Positions 6,826-15,927 are shown, numbered from the stretch's first letter. The stretch: 33,842 nucleotides of DNA from Candidatus Hydrogenedentota bacterium (GCA_020849535.1 JADLGB010000144.1:1-33842); one strand, 5' to 3'. The notes: generated by a model from the letters alone, not told the origin. Numbers and translations are program-made.

Positions 6826-9800
6826 ATGCCATCGGCAGCCTTGCGCGTGTTGACTTTTCGCGCCACGCCTTGGGATGATGACCGCATGAAGGCATCGGTC
6901 TGGCTTCATACTCGGGCACTTGTGCTGTGCCTGTCCGCGGGAGCGGCGTGTCTAGGGAGTGCTCTGCCCGCCGTGGCGCAGACGGTCACTCCGGAGTCCG
7001 TTGCGGACCTGCTGGAGCGGCTCACCGGCGACGAAGCGTCCCGGGCAACGTTGCTGCATGCCCTGGAAGAACGCGCGAAGCGGGACGCGGCGTCTGCGGC
7101 GCATACCGTGGCCGACGGACCACTCAGTTTCAATCGAGACATTCGCCCGATTCTCTCCAACGCGTGTTTCACCTGCCACGGCCCCGACTCCGGCAAGCGC
7201 AAGGCCGGGCTGCGTTTGGACACGGAGGAAGGCGCGTTCGCGACGCTATCCTCGGGTCACGCCGCCATTGTGCCGGGCAAGCGCGCGGACAGCGCCCTGT
7301 TTCAGCGCATCACGACGAGCGATACCGGCGACCTCATGCCACCCCCGGAATCGCACAAGTCACTCACGGCGGCGCAGATCGTGATCCTCGGCCGCTGGAT
7401 CGATGAAGGTGCGAAGTATGAGCGGCATTGGGCCTTTGTAAAGCCCATCCCGCAGACACTGCCCGGCGTGGCGGATGCGCAGTGGCCCCGCAATGATGTG
7501 GACCGTTTCATCCTCGCGAAACTGGAAACTGCGGGGATTGCTCCCAACCCCGAAGCGGACCGGCGCACGTTGATCCGGCGCGCGTATTTCGATCTTATCG
7601 GGTTGCCACCCGCCCCCGAGGAGGTCGACGCGTTTGTCAACGACCCTGATCCGAATGCTTACGACAAGCTCGTGGACGCGCTCCTGGAGAGTCCGCATTA
7701 CGGCGAACGCTGGGCGCGGCATTGGCTCGACCTCGCGCGGTTTGCGGAGAGTCACGGCTACGAGCAGGACTACAACCGCGAGTTCGCCTACCACTACCGC
7801 GACTTCGTCATCAAGGCGTTCAACCAGGATCTGCCGTACGATACCTTCGTGAAGTGGCAAATCGCGGGCGATGAGTACGCCCCCGGCGATCCCCTTGCCA
7901 TGATGGCCACGGGCTTCCTCGGCGCGGGCACGCATGCGACGCAAATCACGAAGAGCCAGGTCGAAAAGGAGCGTTACGACGAACTCGACGACATGGCCCG
8001 CACGGTTGGCACAGCGATGCTGGGCCTGACAGTCGGTTGCGCGCGTTGCCACGATCATAAGTACGACCCAATCCCGATGAGCGATTACTATCGGTTCATC
8101 TCAACGTTCACGAAGACGGTGCGATCGAACATGGACATCCCCGTGGACGACGTGACTCACCAACAAGCGCTCGCACGCTTCGAGCAAGAGCACGCGCCGC
8201 TGGTGACGGAGCTGGAGTCGTTCGAGAAGGGCACGCTGGCAGAACACTTCAACGCGTGGCTCGCGAGCGAAGACAAGAGGGATTTCGAGGCGCCATGGCA
8301 CGTCCTGCACGTCGAGAACGCCACATCCGCGGGCGGGGCGTACTTCACGAAGCTGGACGATGGCTCGCTGCGTGCACAAGGCGTCAACCCGGCGAGCGAT
8401 ACCTATACTTTCACTGCGCGCACGGACTTGGCGGGCATCACGGCGATTCGCATCGAGGCAGTGCACGACGAGGGCCAAGTGGCGGGCGGACCCGGCCGCG
8501 CCACAAACGGCAACTTCGCACTATCGTCCATCAAGGTGCTTGCCGCGCCCGCGAACGGCGAAGGCGAAGCCGTTGAAGCCAAGCTGATAAGGCCCATCGC
8601 CACGTTCGAGCAGACGGGCCTACCCATCGCGGCCGCGTTGGATGATGATCCGAAATCCGGTTGGGCCGTGGACCCCGAGTTCGGCAAGGACCACGCCGCG
8701 ATCTTTCGGATCGAGACTCCGGCAGGCTTCGCGGGAGGAACGATACTCACGGTCACACTGACCTTTGACGTGAACACCGGGCACGGCATTGCGCGTCCGC
8801 GGCTCTCCGTGAGCAATCTCCCGTGGGCCGTCGGGTTCGACAGCGAGCGCCAGCATCGGGCCGCGCAAGAGGCCCTGACGCGAATCAAGGGGGATCCCGC
8901 CACGCTCACCGATGCGGACCGCGATGTCCTGTTCGCCTGGTATCGGACCACGGATGGCGACTGGCGCGATCGTGCGAAGAAGCTGCGCGAGCACGAGGCG
9001 CTTCGTCCGAAGCCGGGGCAGGCCCAGGTCATGGTGTGCAGCGAAGGCCTGCCCGCGATCCGGACGCACACGCAAGGCGGCGATTATCTCGAAAACACCC
9101 ACTTCCTCAAGCGCGGCGACCCGAACCAGAAGGGCGATATCGCCACACAGGGTTTCCTGACGGCGCTTCAGTTTGCCGCCGACGGCGAGGGCCACTGGAA
9201 GGTGAACCCGCCCGAGGGTTCGCGGACACCCTACCTGCGAACCTCGTTGGCGGAGTGGCTCACCGATTGCGACAATGGCGCAGGCTTCCTGCTCGCGCGT
9301 GTGATCGTGAACAGGCTTTGGCAGCACCACATGGGGCGCGGCATCGTGGCGACGCCGAGTGACTTCGGGTTGCAGGGCGAACCGCCCACCCATCCCGAGC
9401 TGCTCGACTGGCTCGCCATCGAGCTGGTCAACAACGGCTGGCGCCTCAAGCCCATCCATCGCATCATCATGACGAGCGCGACGTACCGCCAGAGCGCCGC
9501 TATCGATGAAGCGAAGATGGCCGCGGACAACCAGAACAAGCTCTGTTGGCATCATCCGCGAAAGCGTCTCGAAGCAGAGATCATTCGCGACGCGATGCTG
9601 TCCGCTAGCGGCACGCTGGACCCCACGCCCTTCGGCCCTGGCACGCTCGAGCCGCACCAGCGCCGCAGCATCTACTTCTTTGTCAAGCGCAGCAAGTTGA
9701 TTCCCATGATGACCTTGTTCGATGCACCCGACGCGACCCAGGGCATGGGTGAACGGCCGGCGACGACGATCGCGCCCCAGGCCCTGCTCATGATGAACAA

Positions 9801-10065
9801 CGCGCTCGTGCGCCAATGCGCGTCAAGCCTCGCGCAACGCGTGTGTCCACAGCAGGCGGTTGCGCCCGATGAAGCAGTGCGCGCTGCATATCGCCTTTGC
9901 GTGGGCCGCGCACCGGATGATGTGGAACTGACGGACGCCCTCGCCTTCCTGAAGGAACAGGAACAATCTTACTTGACCGAAGGTAATCAGGACGCAGGAG
10001 GCGCCGCGTTGGCGGACTTTTGCCAGATTCTTCTAAGCCTGAATGAGTTTGTATATGTGGATTAG
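6826..10065 (+). CDS. Planctomycete-type cytochrome-like protein (PSCyt1, DUF1549, DUF1553)
   Basis: The 1079-residue exported protein has the domain order of the planctomycete cytochrome family: a signal peptide (hydrophobic core about 30-51, ending PAVAQ), then a PSCyt1 haem domain with FNRDIRPILSNACFTCHGPD (haem motif Cys114-Phe-Thr-Cys117-His118) and LMPPP. DUF1549 (PSCyt2) follows, with DVDRFILAKLE, RRAYFDLIGLPP and HYGERWARHWLDLARFAES. A second CxxCH, Cys405-Ala-Arg-Cys408-His409, is in GCARCHDHKYDPI. A beta-rich insert carries GPGRATNGNFALS. The C-terminal DUF1553 (PSD1) domain has VNRLWQHHMGRGIVATPSDFG and the final LNEFVYVD. The biochemical role of the family is unsettled; polysaccharide or sulfated-polymer catabolism has been suggested. 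It is followed by a DUF1501 gene, the standard pairing. ATG 6826 has AAGGAGG; the alternative ATG 6886 would give a neater signal peptide but a poor ribosome-binding site. Confidence 0.92.
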   Translation: MPSAALRVLTFRATPWDDDRMKASVWLHTRALVLCLSAGAACLGSALPAVAQTVTPESVADLLERLTGDEASRATLLHALEERAKRDAASAAHTVADGPLSFNRDIRPILSNACFTCHGPDSGKRKAGLRLDTEEGAFATLSSGHAAIVPGKRADSALFQRITTSDTGDLMPPPESHKSLTAAQIVILGRWIDEGAKYERHWAFVKPIPQTLPGVADAQWPRNDVDRFILAKLETAGIAPNPEADRRTLIRRAYFDLIGLPPAPEEVDAFVNDPDPNAYDKLVDALLESPHYGERWARHWLDLARFAESHGYEQDYNREFAYHYRDFVIKAFNQDLPYDTFVKWQIAGDEYAPGDPLAMMATGFLGAGTHATQITKSQVEKERYDELDDMARTVGTAMLGLTVGCARCHDHKYDPIPMSDYYRFISTFTKTVRSNMDIPVDDVTHQQALARFEQEHAPLVTELESFEKGTLAEHFNAWLASEDKRDFEAPWHVLHVENATSAGGAYFTKLDDGSLRAQGVNPASDTYTFTARTDLAGITAIRIEAVHDEGQVAGGPGRATNGNFALSSIKVLAAPANGEGEAVEAKLIRPIATFEQTGLPIAAALDDDPKSGWAVDPEFGKDHAAIFRIETPAGFAGGTILTVTLTFDVNTGHGIARPRLSVSNLPWAVGFDSERQHRAAQEALTRIKGDPATLTDADRDVLFAWYRTTDGDWRDRAKKLREHEALRPKPGQAQVMVCSEGLPAIRTHTQGGDYLENTHFLKRGDPNQKGDIATQGFLTALQFAADGEGHWKVNPPEGSRTPYLRTSLAEWLTDCDNGAGFLLARVIVNRLWQHHMGRGIVATPSDFGLQGEPPTHPELLDWLAIELVNNGWRLKPIHRIIMTSATYRQSAAIDEAKMAADNQNKLCWHHPRKRLEAEIIRDAMLSASGTLDPTPFGPGTLEPHQRRSIYFFVKRSKLIPMMTLFDAPDATQGMGERPATTIAPQALLMMNNALVRQCASSLAQRVCPQQAVAPDEAVRAAYRLCVGRAPDDVELTDALAFLKEQEQSYLTEGNQDAGGAALADFCQILLSLNEFVYVD

Positions 10066-10082
10066 CGGTGAAGAGAGAAGTT

Positions 10083-10150
10083 GGAATCCCGCCTTCGCGG
10101 GAATGATGAATCGGACCGATCGGTCTGAGCCGTCCGATCCCTCCGATTCC
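10083..10150. repeat. Intergenic hairpin plus nonamer pair
   Basis: TCCCGC-CTTC-GCGGGA (10087-10102) is a 6-bp stem inside the widespread GGAATCCCGCCTTCGCGGGA type of dispersed palindrome. It is followed by the 12-bp palindrome GACCGATCGGTC, then by two adjacent nonamers TCCGATCCC and TCCGATTCC (10133-10150), which resemble the complement of the triplet at 286-312. The whole lies between the DUF1553 and DUF1501 genes, which it does not obviously terminate. Confidence 0.5.
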
Positions 10151-10176
10151 CGCGATAGCACCCAAGCGAGGGCACA

Positions 10177-11661
10177 ATGAGTAACGCGCCGCACCCGCAC
10201 CTCATCGCCGAACCGGCGCCGTGTTTCTGCACGCGGCGGGACTTTCTGCGTCGCACGGGACAGGGCTTTGGCGGGTTGGCCCTCGCGGGGCTCTTGCAGT
10301 CGCAGAATCTCCTCACCGCGAATGCCGCGGAAGACCTGAACCCGATGCTACCACACGCCGGTCACTTCCCCGCGAAGGCGAAGTCTGTCATCTGGCTCTT
10401 CATGAATGGCGGCCCAAGCCAGGTCGATACGTGGGACTACAAGCCCGAACTCGAGAAGCGTGACGGGCAGAAGCTCGAAGGCTTCGACGCGACCACCGGG
10501 TTCTTCGCGGACCAGGTCGGCCCGATCATGAAGTCGCCGTTTGCGTTTTCGCGGCACGGGCAGTCGGGCACATGGGTCTCCGAATTGTTCCCCAACATGG
10601 CCCAGCACGTCGATGACATGGCCTTCATCCATTCATGCCATACCGAAACAAACAACCACTCGCCGGCACTTTTTCAGATCAACACCGGCATGAATCGCAT
10701 GGGCTTCCCGAGCGTCGGATCGTGGGTAACGTACGGGCTCGGCACGGAGAATCAGAACCTGCCCGGCTTTGTTGTCATGTACGACACGCTCGGGCGCGGT
10801 TTGCCCAAAGGGTATTCGCAGAACTGGGGCGCGGGCTTTCTGCCGGGCATCTTCCAGGGTACCAGCCTCAACGCGCAAGGCGAGCCTATCGAGAACCTGA
10901 AACGGCCCGAAGGCATGGGCAACAGCCAGCAGCGGCGTCAACTGGATCTGTTGAAGCGCCTCAACGAACATCACGCCACCTTGAACGAAGGGGATCGCGA
11001 ACTCGCCACGCGCATCGAGAGTTTTGAACTGGCCTACCGCATGCAGATGGCCGCACCCGACGCCATGGATGTGTACGCGGAGCCGCCGCACATCCAGAAG
11101 CTCTATGGGCTGGACAACGAGGCCTGCACGCATTTCGCGAAGCAGTGCCTCATGGCGCGGCGGATGGTGGAGCGCGGCGTGCGCTTCGTGCAGATCTACA
11201 GCGGCGGCGAGGAGAACGAGAAGAGCTGGGACGGCCACCTCAACATCGCGCAGAACCACCGCGGATTCGCCGCCGAAACGGACATCCCCATCGCGGGCCT
11301 GCTGACGGACCTCAAGCAGCGCGGCCTGCTCGATTCCACGCTGGTCATCTGGGGCGGCGAGTTCGGGCGATTGCCCCTGGTGCAGCGCTCGCCCAACGGC
11401 GCGGAATCCGGACGCGACCACAACCCGCACGCGTTCACCGTGTGGTTCGCGGGCGGCGGCGCGAAAGGCGGCACGCACTACGGTGAAACCGACGAGATCG
11501 GCCACAAGGCCGCCGTCAATCGCGTCAGCGTGAACGACCTCCATGCGACCATCCTGCACCTGCTGGGAATCGATCACCTCCGCATGACCTACCGCCACAA
11601 TGGCCGCGACTTCCGCCTCACCGACGTCGCCGGTAATGTCGTCCACGACGTGATTGCGTAG
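10177..11661 (+). CDS. DUF1501 family Tat-exported protein
   Basis: The 494-residue protein belongs to the DUF1501 family, distant relatives of the alkaline phosphatase/sulfatase superfamily found in bulk in planctomycetes and paired with DUF1549/1553 proteins. The N-terminus carries a twin-arginine signal (CTRRDFLRRTGQGFGGLALAGLL, Arg20-Arg21), so it is exported folded, probably with bound metal. Family landmarks are visible: VIWLFMNGGPSQVDTWDYKP near 70-90, HSCHTETNNHSPALFQINTG, then WDGHLNIAQNH, LVIWGGEFGRLP and GRDHNPHAFTVWFAGGG, and the C-terminal VNDLHATILHLLGIDH. The Asp, His and Asn residues in these motifs are the likely metal or phosphate/sulfate ligands. GAGGG precedes the ATG by five bases. 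It starts 111 bp after the haem-protein gene and is presumably co-transcribed with it. Confidence 0.93.
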   Translation: MSNAPHPHLIAEPAPCFCTRRDFLRRTGQGFGGLALAGLLQSQNLLTANAAEDLNPMLPHAGHFPAKAKSVIWLFMNGGPSQVDTWDYKPELEKRDGQKLEGFDATTGFFADQVGPIMKSPFAFSRHGQSGTWVSELFPNMAQHVDDMAFIHSCHTETNNHSPALFQINTGMNRMGFPSVGSWVTYGLGTENQNLPGFVVMYDTLGRGLPKGYSQNWGAGFLPGIFQGTSLNAQGEPIENLKRPEGMGNSQQRRQLDLLKRLNEHHATLNEGDRELATRIESFELAYRMQMAAPDAMDVYAEPPHIQKLYGLDNEACTHFAKQCLMARRMVERGVRFVQIYSGGEENEKSWDGHLNIAQNHRGFAAETDIPIAGLLTDLKQRGLLDSTLVIWGGEFGRLPLVQRSPNGAESGRDHNPHAFTVWFAGGGAKGGTHYGETDEIGHKAAVNRVSVNDLHATILHLLGIDHLRMTYRHNGRDFRLTDVAGNVVHDVIA

Positions 11662-11675
11662 ACAGGTGCGCCCCA

Positions 11676-14600
11676 CTACCTCGCTGGCGTCAGGATGGCT
11701 GCAGCCCCTTCCGATGTACTCACGTCGAAGTTCAGGGCAGTGGCTCCTGCGCTGGAGATGTTCACGATAGCCGTTGGCTTTTCGCGAACATCGAGTCCTG
11801 TTCCCCAAACCTCCAGTGTGGCCGGGCCGGATTGCGCTCCGTCCAATCTGAAGTTCCCTTCCTCGTCGGTATGCGTATAGAACATGTCGGAGAACCCAGG
11901 AGTGTCTTCGTACTTCAGATAGATGTACAGCGGGTCCACGCCGGGGGCTTTTCCGTTGACAGTAATGCGGCCGCGGACCTCGGTCTCCCAGGCGTCGAAG
12001 TCGAGATCCAACTCAGTGGTCACCCCTTCGCGGACTTCTACCGAGTGAATCTGTTTGCGTCCGTACCACGAGGCCTTTTCGCCGAACGTCGGATTCGTGA
12101 CGACCTCAACGGCTCCCGAGCTAAGCCCGATGATCGTATACTCGCCCGCCTCGTTGGTCTGCGAAACGTACAGCGAAGGACTGTAGTCGCCGATCGAGAC
12201 GTTCAGGCCGGAAATGGGCTCGCCCTCGGCCCGCACAACTCCGTGAAGCGTTGCGCCGGGGCGCAACTGAAGTTCCACCTCCGCTTCACCCGAACCAGTC
12301 GGGATGGGCGCGCGCGCCGCAGCGTACCGCGGATGCCATGCTGTGATCTCGGTCGCGCTGGCGGGAACGGATTCCAGCCGGAAGCGGCCATCCCATCCCG
12401 TCACGGCAAGCGCGGCGTCTTGAATCAAGAACCCAACCATGGGCTGTTCATCCAAAAAGACGTGCGCCTCCTGTGCGGGGCGCCCCGTCGGATCATAGAC
12501 AATGCCCTTGATGACCCGGCCCCGAGCAACAGGGATTACCAAATCCTGAATCGATTGGCCCGCGTGGACGAGTACCGCTTGAGATGATGTGGGCGCGTAA
12601 CCTTTTGCTCGCACGAGTACGCTGCGCTCACCCGGCTCCACATCGCCCAACGTGAATCGCCCCTCGATGTCGCTGACACGCAGGTATTCTGATTGCGCGC
12701 CGTAATGGGCGCGGCGGGTAGGCTCGTAAACGTCGAAGTCTTTCAAGGGTGAACCGGTCGCCGCGTCAACGACCCGTCCCTGGATGCTTCCTCTAGCCTC
12801 CAACACGATCTTCATTTCTTCGGCGCCCGCGGAAATGCCGTTCAATTGTTGTGTTGCGTAGTGCTCGTGCCAGATGCACATCTGGTAGTCCGCCTCGCGC
12901 AGACCCTCTACGCGGAATCGTCCATCACTGCCCGTTTGCGTCTCGCTCCAGTCCGGTTGTTCCGCAATGACATACGTCCCCCCGATGGGCGTACCCGCCG
13001 CATCGATCACACGTCCCGCGATAGAGAATTGGCCCGGCGTCGTGAACGTGAATTCGCATACCAGTTCGAGCCCTTCGATTTGTTGCCCCTTGGCGATCTC
13101 AATGGCGGAGACATCTTCGAGCCTGCGAAAGACATTCTCTCCCGGAAGCATGACGCTCACATGGTAGGTTGCTGCGAAGAGGCCAGTCACTTTGAAGCGG
13201 CCTTGCGCGTCGCTGGGTTCGCATCCGATACCGCTGCACTGTCCCGGACCGGGTGAGGCCGACACTCGGGCGCCTTCGATGGGCGCGCCGCTACTATCCA
13301 ACAACACTCCGGCCAGGGTTGCTTCTGGTCCCATGGCAAGCACCAGCCCGTCGATGCCATCCGGCGGCAACTCGAAGGGTCCCTGCGGGGCCAGCGCGTA
13401 CCCCGCCTTCACCGGCTGAACCAAGACGCGATCGGTTTCGGGTATGCCTCCGACCGCGAACGTACCGTCGGCATTGAGCGAACTTGATTCCTCGTATCGG
13501 CCGTCCGGAGTCCAGGCGCGCACGCTGCCGGGGGACAATGGTGCACCATCTTCATCGACAACCTTACCGCGAATCGGACATCCTTGTGCCAAGGCGAAGT
13601 CGACGCTTTCCACCGTCGTGCTACTGCCCACTGCCACAGGCCGGGCATTCCACAGCCCGAACGTGGCGAAACCCGTGACGTTGTTCAATCGAAGGTGGTA
13701 CTCCCAGGGCTCAAGACCTTCCAGACGGTACACGCCCGACGCATCCGATACGGCCATTGCCTTCAAGTCTTCGCGGTAAGGCTCTGGACTCGCATGGACC
13801 TCGACACCCGCGACGCCCTCCCCGGTGTCGCGGTTGTAGATGCGCCCCGTTATGGCGCTGCGGTCGCCGGACGCGGTGGATGGTGAAGCGGCGGTTCGGA
13901 TGGGTGCGGGTTCACTGCCGACTCCCGGGGATGAACCGGCTTGTCCGGCCCCTTGCAGTGCATCGCGTGTTTCCGCCGAGGTAGCGAGGGTGAGCTGCTG
14001 ATTCTCGCCGGACACTTCTTTGTCCTCAACGAAGAAAGTCCATGTCACCGCGATGAGGCCCGCTACTGCGGCCAGCCCGACAACAGTCTTCACACTGAGC
14101 AGTGACCAGAGACCGCTCGCCGCGGCCGCGGACGCCGTCGCGTGCCAACCTACTTCCGCGGCTGCTATTGCCCCCATCACGCGGACCACTCGCTGGCGGG
14201 CACGGTCGCCGCTCTCGCGAGACTCGCCGAGCGCGGTGACGAGGCGCTCTCCCAGAGCTTCTCGCGCGCGCTGAAGGCGTTTGGCCGCGGCGTCCGGCGC
14301 GATGTCCAATGCGGCGGCAACTTCCTTGACGCTTTTGCCCGCGTAGTAACGGAGCAGGAGGATCTCCCGCTGCTCCGGCTCCAACTGGTCCAACTGATGT
14401 CGCAGCAGCGTTTCCATTTCCCGCTCCTCCACCTTCGGCGTGACGAGTTCTTCGCGCGAGGGAATGCGCGCGTCTCGTTGCCGCTGCCTCAGATGACTGC
14501 ACGCGACCCGGCGCGCGATGGTGGCAATCCAAGGCCCGAAGCGGTCCGGATCGCGGAGGGAGGGAAGAGATTCATAGGACTTGAGGAAGGCATCCTGGAC

Positions 14601-14756
14601 GACATCATCTGCGTCGGCGAGGTTGCCGGTGTGGGCAAACGCGATGGCATGCACCAGCGCCTGGTGGCGTTCCACCAACGCCGCGAACCGGTCGCGTTGC
14701 CCCGCCAGAACCTGCTGGATGATCCGCTTGTCGGAGGTTTTGATAGGTAGAAGCAT
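11676..14756 (-). CDS. ECF sigma factor fused to a TM helix and carboxypeptidase-regulatory-like repeats
   Basis: One uninterrupted frame encodes 1026 residues. Residues about 22-90 are sigma region 2 (FAALVERHQALVHAIAF, DADDVVQDAFLKSYESL, FGPWIATIARRVACSHLR). Residues about 118-170 are region 4 (LEPEQREILLLRYYAGKSVKEVAAAL, DAAAKRLQRARE). A linker leads to one transmembrane helix at about 218-242, followed by acidic VEDKEVSG, which predicts sigma inside and the rest outside. After an Ala/Ser/Pro/Gly-rich linker (about 246-300) come about eight beta-sandwich units, each starting like GRVVDAATGSPL and ending like GRFTLGDVEPGE, to the C-terminus. There is no zinc anti-sigma domain. The ATG follows AGAAGGAGAT at eight bases. 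The logical reading is a one-protein transmembrane signalling device in which outside ligand or stress releases or activates the tethered sigma factor; the release mechanism is unknown. Confidence 0.9.
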   Translation of the reverse strand: MLLPIKTSDKRIIQQVLAGQRDRFAALVERHQALVHAIAFAHTGNLADADDVVQDAFLKSYESLPSLRDPDRFGPWIATIARRVACSHLRQRQRDARIPSREELVTPKVEEREMETLLRHQLDQLEPEQREILLLRYYAGKSVKEVAAALDIAPDAAAKRLQRAREALGERLVTALGESRESGDRARQRVVRVMGAIAAAEVGWHATASAAAASGLWSLLSVKTVVGLAAVAGLIAVTWTFFVEDKEVSGENQQLTLATSAETRDALQGAGQAGSSPGVGSEPAPIRTAASPSTASGDRSAITGRIYNRDTGEGVAGVEVHASPEPYREDLKAMAVSDASGVYRLEGLEPWEYHLRLNNVTGFATFGLWNARPVAVGSSTTVESVDFALAQGCPIRGKVVDEDGAPLSPGSVRAWTPDGRYEESSSLNADGTFAVGGIPETDRVLVQPVKAGYALAPQGPFELPPDGIDGLVLAMGPEATLAGVLLDSSGAPIEGARVSASPGPGQCSGIGCEPSDAQGRFKVTGLFAATYHVSVMLPGENVFRRLEDVSAIEIAKGQQIEGLELVCEFTFTTPGQFSIAGRVIDAAGTPIGGTYVIAEQPDWSETQTGSDGRFRVEGLREADYQMCIWHEHYATQQLNGISAGAEEMKIVLEARGSIQGRVVDAATGSPLKDFDVYEPTRRAHYGAQSEYLRVSDIEGRFTLGDVEPGERSVLVRAKGYAPTSSQAVLVHAGQSIQDLVIPVARGRVIKGIVYDPTGRPAQEAHVFLDEQPMVGFLIQDAALAVTGWDGRFRLESVPASATEITAWHPRYAAARAPIPTGSGEAEVELQLRPGATLHGVVRAEGEPISGLNVSIGDYSPSLYVSQTNEAGEYTIIGLSSGAVEVVTNPTFGEKASWYGRKQIHSVEVREGVTTELDLDFDAWETEVRGRITVNGKAPGVDPLYIYLKYEDTPGFSDMFYTHTDEEGNFRLDGAQSGPATLEVWGTGLDVREKPTAIVNISSAGATALNFDVSTSEGAAAILTPAR

Positions 14757-14922
14757 ATTCGCTCATCTCCTTCTACACTATAGAGCGAACTCGACCCAAT
14801 TTCATGACAACTTCGTTCCGGCGGACACTTGAATTGTCTCGCGGCAGTCGTGCATAAGCACAAGCAGAGGCCGCCAAGGTGGCCTGATTGGGCTTGGTCA
14901 AACACGCGAAGGATTGCCACCA

Positions 14923-15753
14923 ATGATCAACGCTATCAATGGAGCCATTTCGATGTGCAACGGCGTGCGCATCCCCCAGTTTGGGCTGGGCGTGTGGCGC
15001 TCGGCGGAGGGGCCGGAAACGGAGCAGGCGGTCGCCTGGGCCCTGGAGGCGGGCTACCGCCACATCGACACCGCAATGATCTATCAAAACGAAGCCAGCG
15101 TGGGCAGGGCGGTCGCCGCCTCTGGCGTTCCCCGCGAAAAAGTGTTCGTGACCACCAAGCTGTGGAACAGCGACCAGGGATACGACAGTACCCTTCGCGC
15201 CTTCCAGCGCAGTCTGGACCTGCTGGGCATGGACTATGTCGACCTGTACCTGATCCACTGGCCGGTGAAGGGCAAGTTTGCCGACACCTGGCGGGCCATG
15301 GAGAAGATCTACGAAGAAGGCCGCGCCAAGGCGATCGGCGTCAGCAACTTCCTCGTGCACCACCTCGAAGAACTGCTCGACAGCGCGCTGGTCAGACCCA
15401 TGGTTAATCAGGTCGAGTTCCACCCGCGCCTGCAGCAGCCGGAATTGCTTGAATTCGACCTGCGCCAGGGCATCGTGCACGAAGCGTGGAGTCCGATCAT
15501 GAAAGGCAAGGTCAACGACATTCCCGAGATCCAAACCATCGCGCGGCGGCTCGGCAAGACTCCCGTACAGGTCACGCTCCGCTGGGAATTGCAGAAAGGT
15601 ATCGTGACTATTCCCAAGTCGGTGAAACAGGAGCGCATTCTTTCCAATGCTCAGGTGTTTGACTTCGCGCTAAGCCCTGAAGACATGTCCGTGATCGATG
15701 GGCTTGACCGCGAGGAACGCGTCGGCCCCCACCCCGATCACATCGACTTCTGA
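14923..15753 (+). CDS. Aldo/keto reductase (2,5-diketo-gluconate reductase-like)
   Basis: The 276-residue cytoplasmic TIM-barrel oxidoreductase uses NADPH to reduce aldehydes and ketones. The catalytic tetrad is intact: Asp49 and Tyr54 in AGYRHIDTAMIY, Lys79 in VTTKLW and His112 in LYLIHWP. Other family marks are GLGVWR near 21, KAIGVSNF, NQVEFHP and the cofactor-binding IPKSVKQERI near the C-terminus. Similarity is to the AKR5-type DkgA/YvgN group; the true substrate cannot be told from sequence. The ATG at 14923 is chosen because GAAGGA lies nine bases upstream; a TTG at 14914 is too close to that site. It is divergent from the sigma-fusion gene, sharing a 166-bp intergenic region. Confidence 0.92.
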   Translation: MINAINGAISMCNGVRIPQFGLGVWRSAEGPETEQAVAWALEAGYRHIDTAMIYQNEASVGRAVAASGVPREKVFVTTKLWNSDQGYDSTLRAFQRSLDLLGMDYVDLYLIHWPVKGKFADTWRAMEKIYEEGRAKAIGVSNFLVHHLEELLDSALVRPMVNQVEFHPRLQQPELLEFDLRQGIVHEAWSPIMKGKVNDIPEIQTIARRLGKTPVQVTLRWELQKGIVTIPKSVKQERILSNAQVFDFALSPEDMSVIDGLDREERVGPHPDHIDF

Positions 15754-15765
15754 CGCGCGGTGTCC

Positions 15766-15806
15766 AAAAAGACAATTCCCTGGCCTGTGCTTCACGGCCA
15801 GGGAAT
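15766..15806 (-). terminator. Rho-independent terminator of the 31-codon gene
   Basis: ATTCCCTGGCC and GGCCAGGGAAT form a perfect 11-bp stem around a 10-nt loop (15775-15806). On the minus strand it is followed by TGTC and then TTTTT (15770-15766), which makes it an intrinsic terminator for leftward transcription. It lies 25 nt after the stop of the small gene. On the plus strand there is no T-run, though the stem may still slow readthrough from the aldo/keto reductase. Confidence 0.7.
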
Positions 15807-15831
15807 CGCATACACTGAAACTTTGAAGTGC

Positions 15832-15927
15832 CTACTCTTCCTTCAGCTTGACCGGTTTTGCCTTTACAGGCTTCGATGCCGGCGCCGGAATCAACAGCTT
15901 CGACAATGCCTTCAAGTGCTTCATCAT
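15832..15927 (-). CDS. Small basic peptide gene (31 codons), function unknown
   Basis: The product starts MMKHLKALSKLLIPAP and ends in a Lys/Pro-rich tail, KPVKAKPVKLKEE. It has eight Lys against two Glu, with a possible short amphipathic helix at residues 3-13. It is not long or hydrophobic enough for a membrane toxin and has no signal peptide. Evidence that it is real comes from its setting. AGAAAGGA lies a few bases before the first ATG, an extended -10 element is 36 nt upstream (15963-15971), and a good intrinsic terminator closes the unit (15766-15806). A second ATG follows directly. The Lys-Pro tail suggests binding to nucleic acid or ribosome, but this is a guess. It may also be a dual-function small RNA. 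Confidence 0.6.
   Translation of the reverse strand: MMKHLKALSKLLIPAPASKPVKAKPVKLKEE

Noticed and set aside
8620..9816. 398-codon frame opposite the DUF1553 domain
   Set aside because: It is antisense to well-conserved PSD1 sequence, with no independent start signal.
10633..11808. 391-codon frame opposite DUF1501
   Set aside because: It is antisense shadow of a recognised gene.
14777..14819. TTGTCA and TATAGT as a sigma-70 promoter for the sigma fusion
   Set aside because: The hexamers are 22 bp apart, too far for a normal promoter.
15775..15806. Hairpin considered as terminator of the aldo/keto reductase on the plus strand
   Set aside because: No T-run follows on the plus strand; the T-run lies on the other side and fits the leftward small gene.
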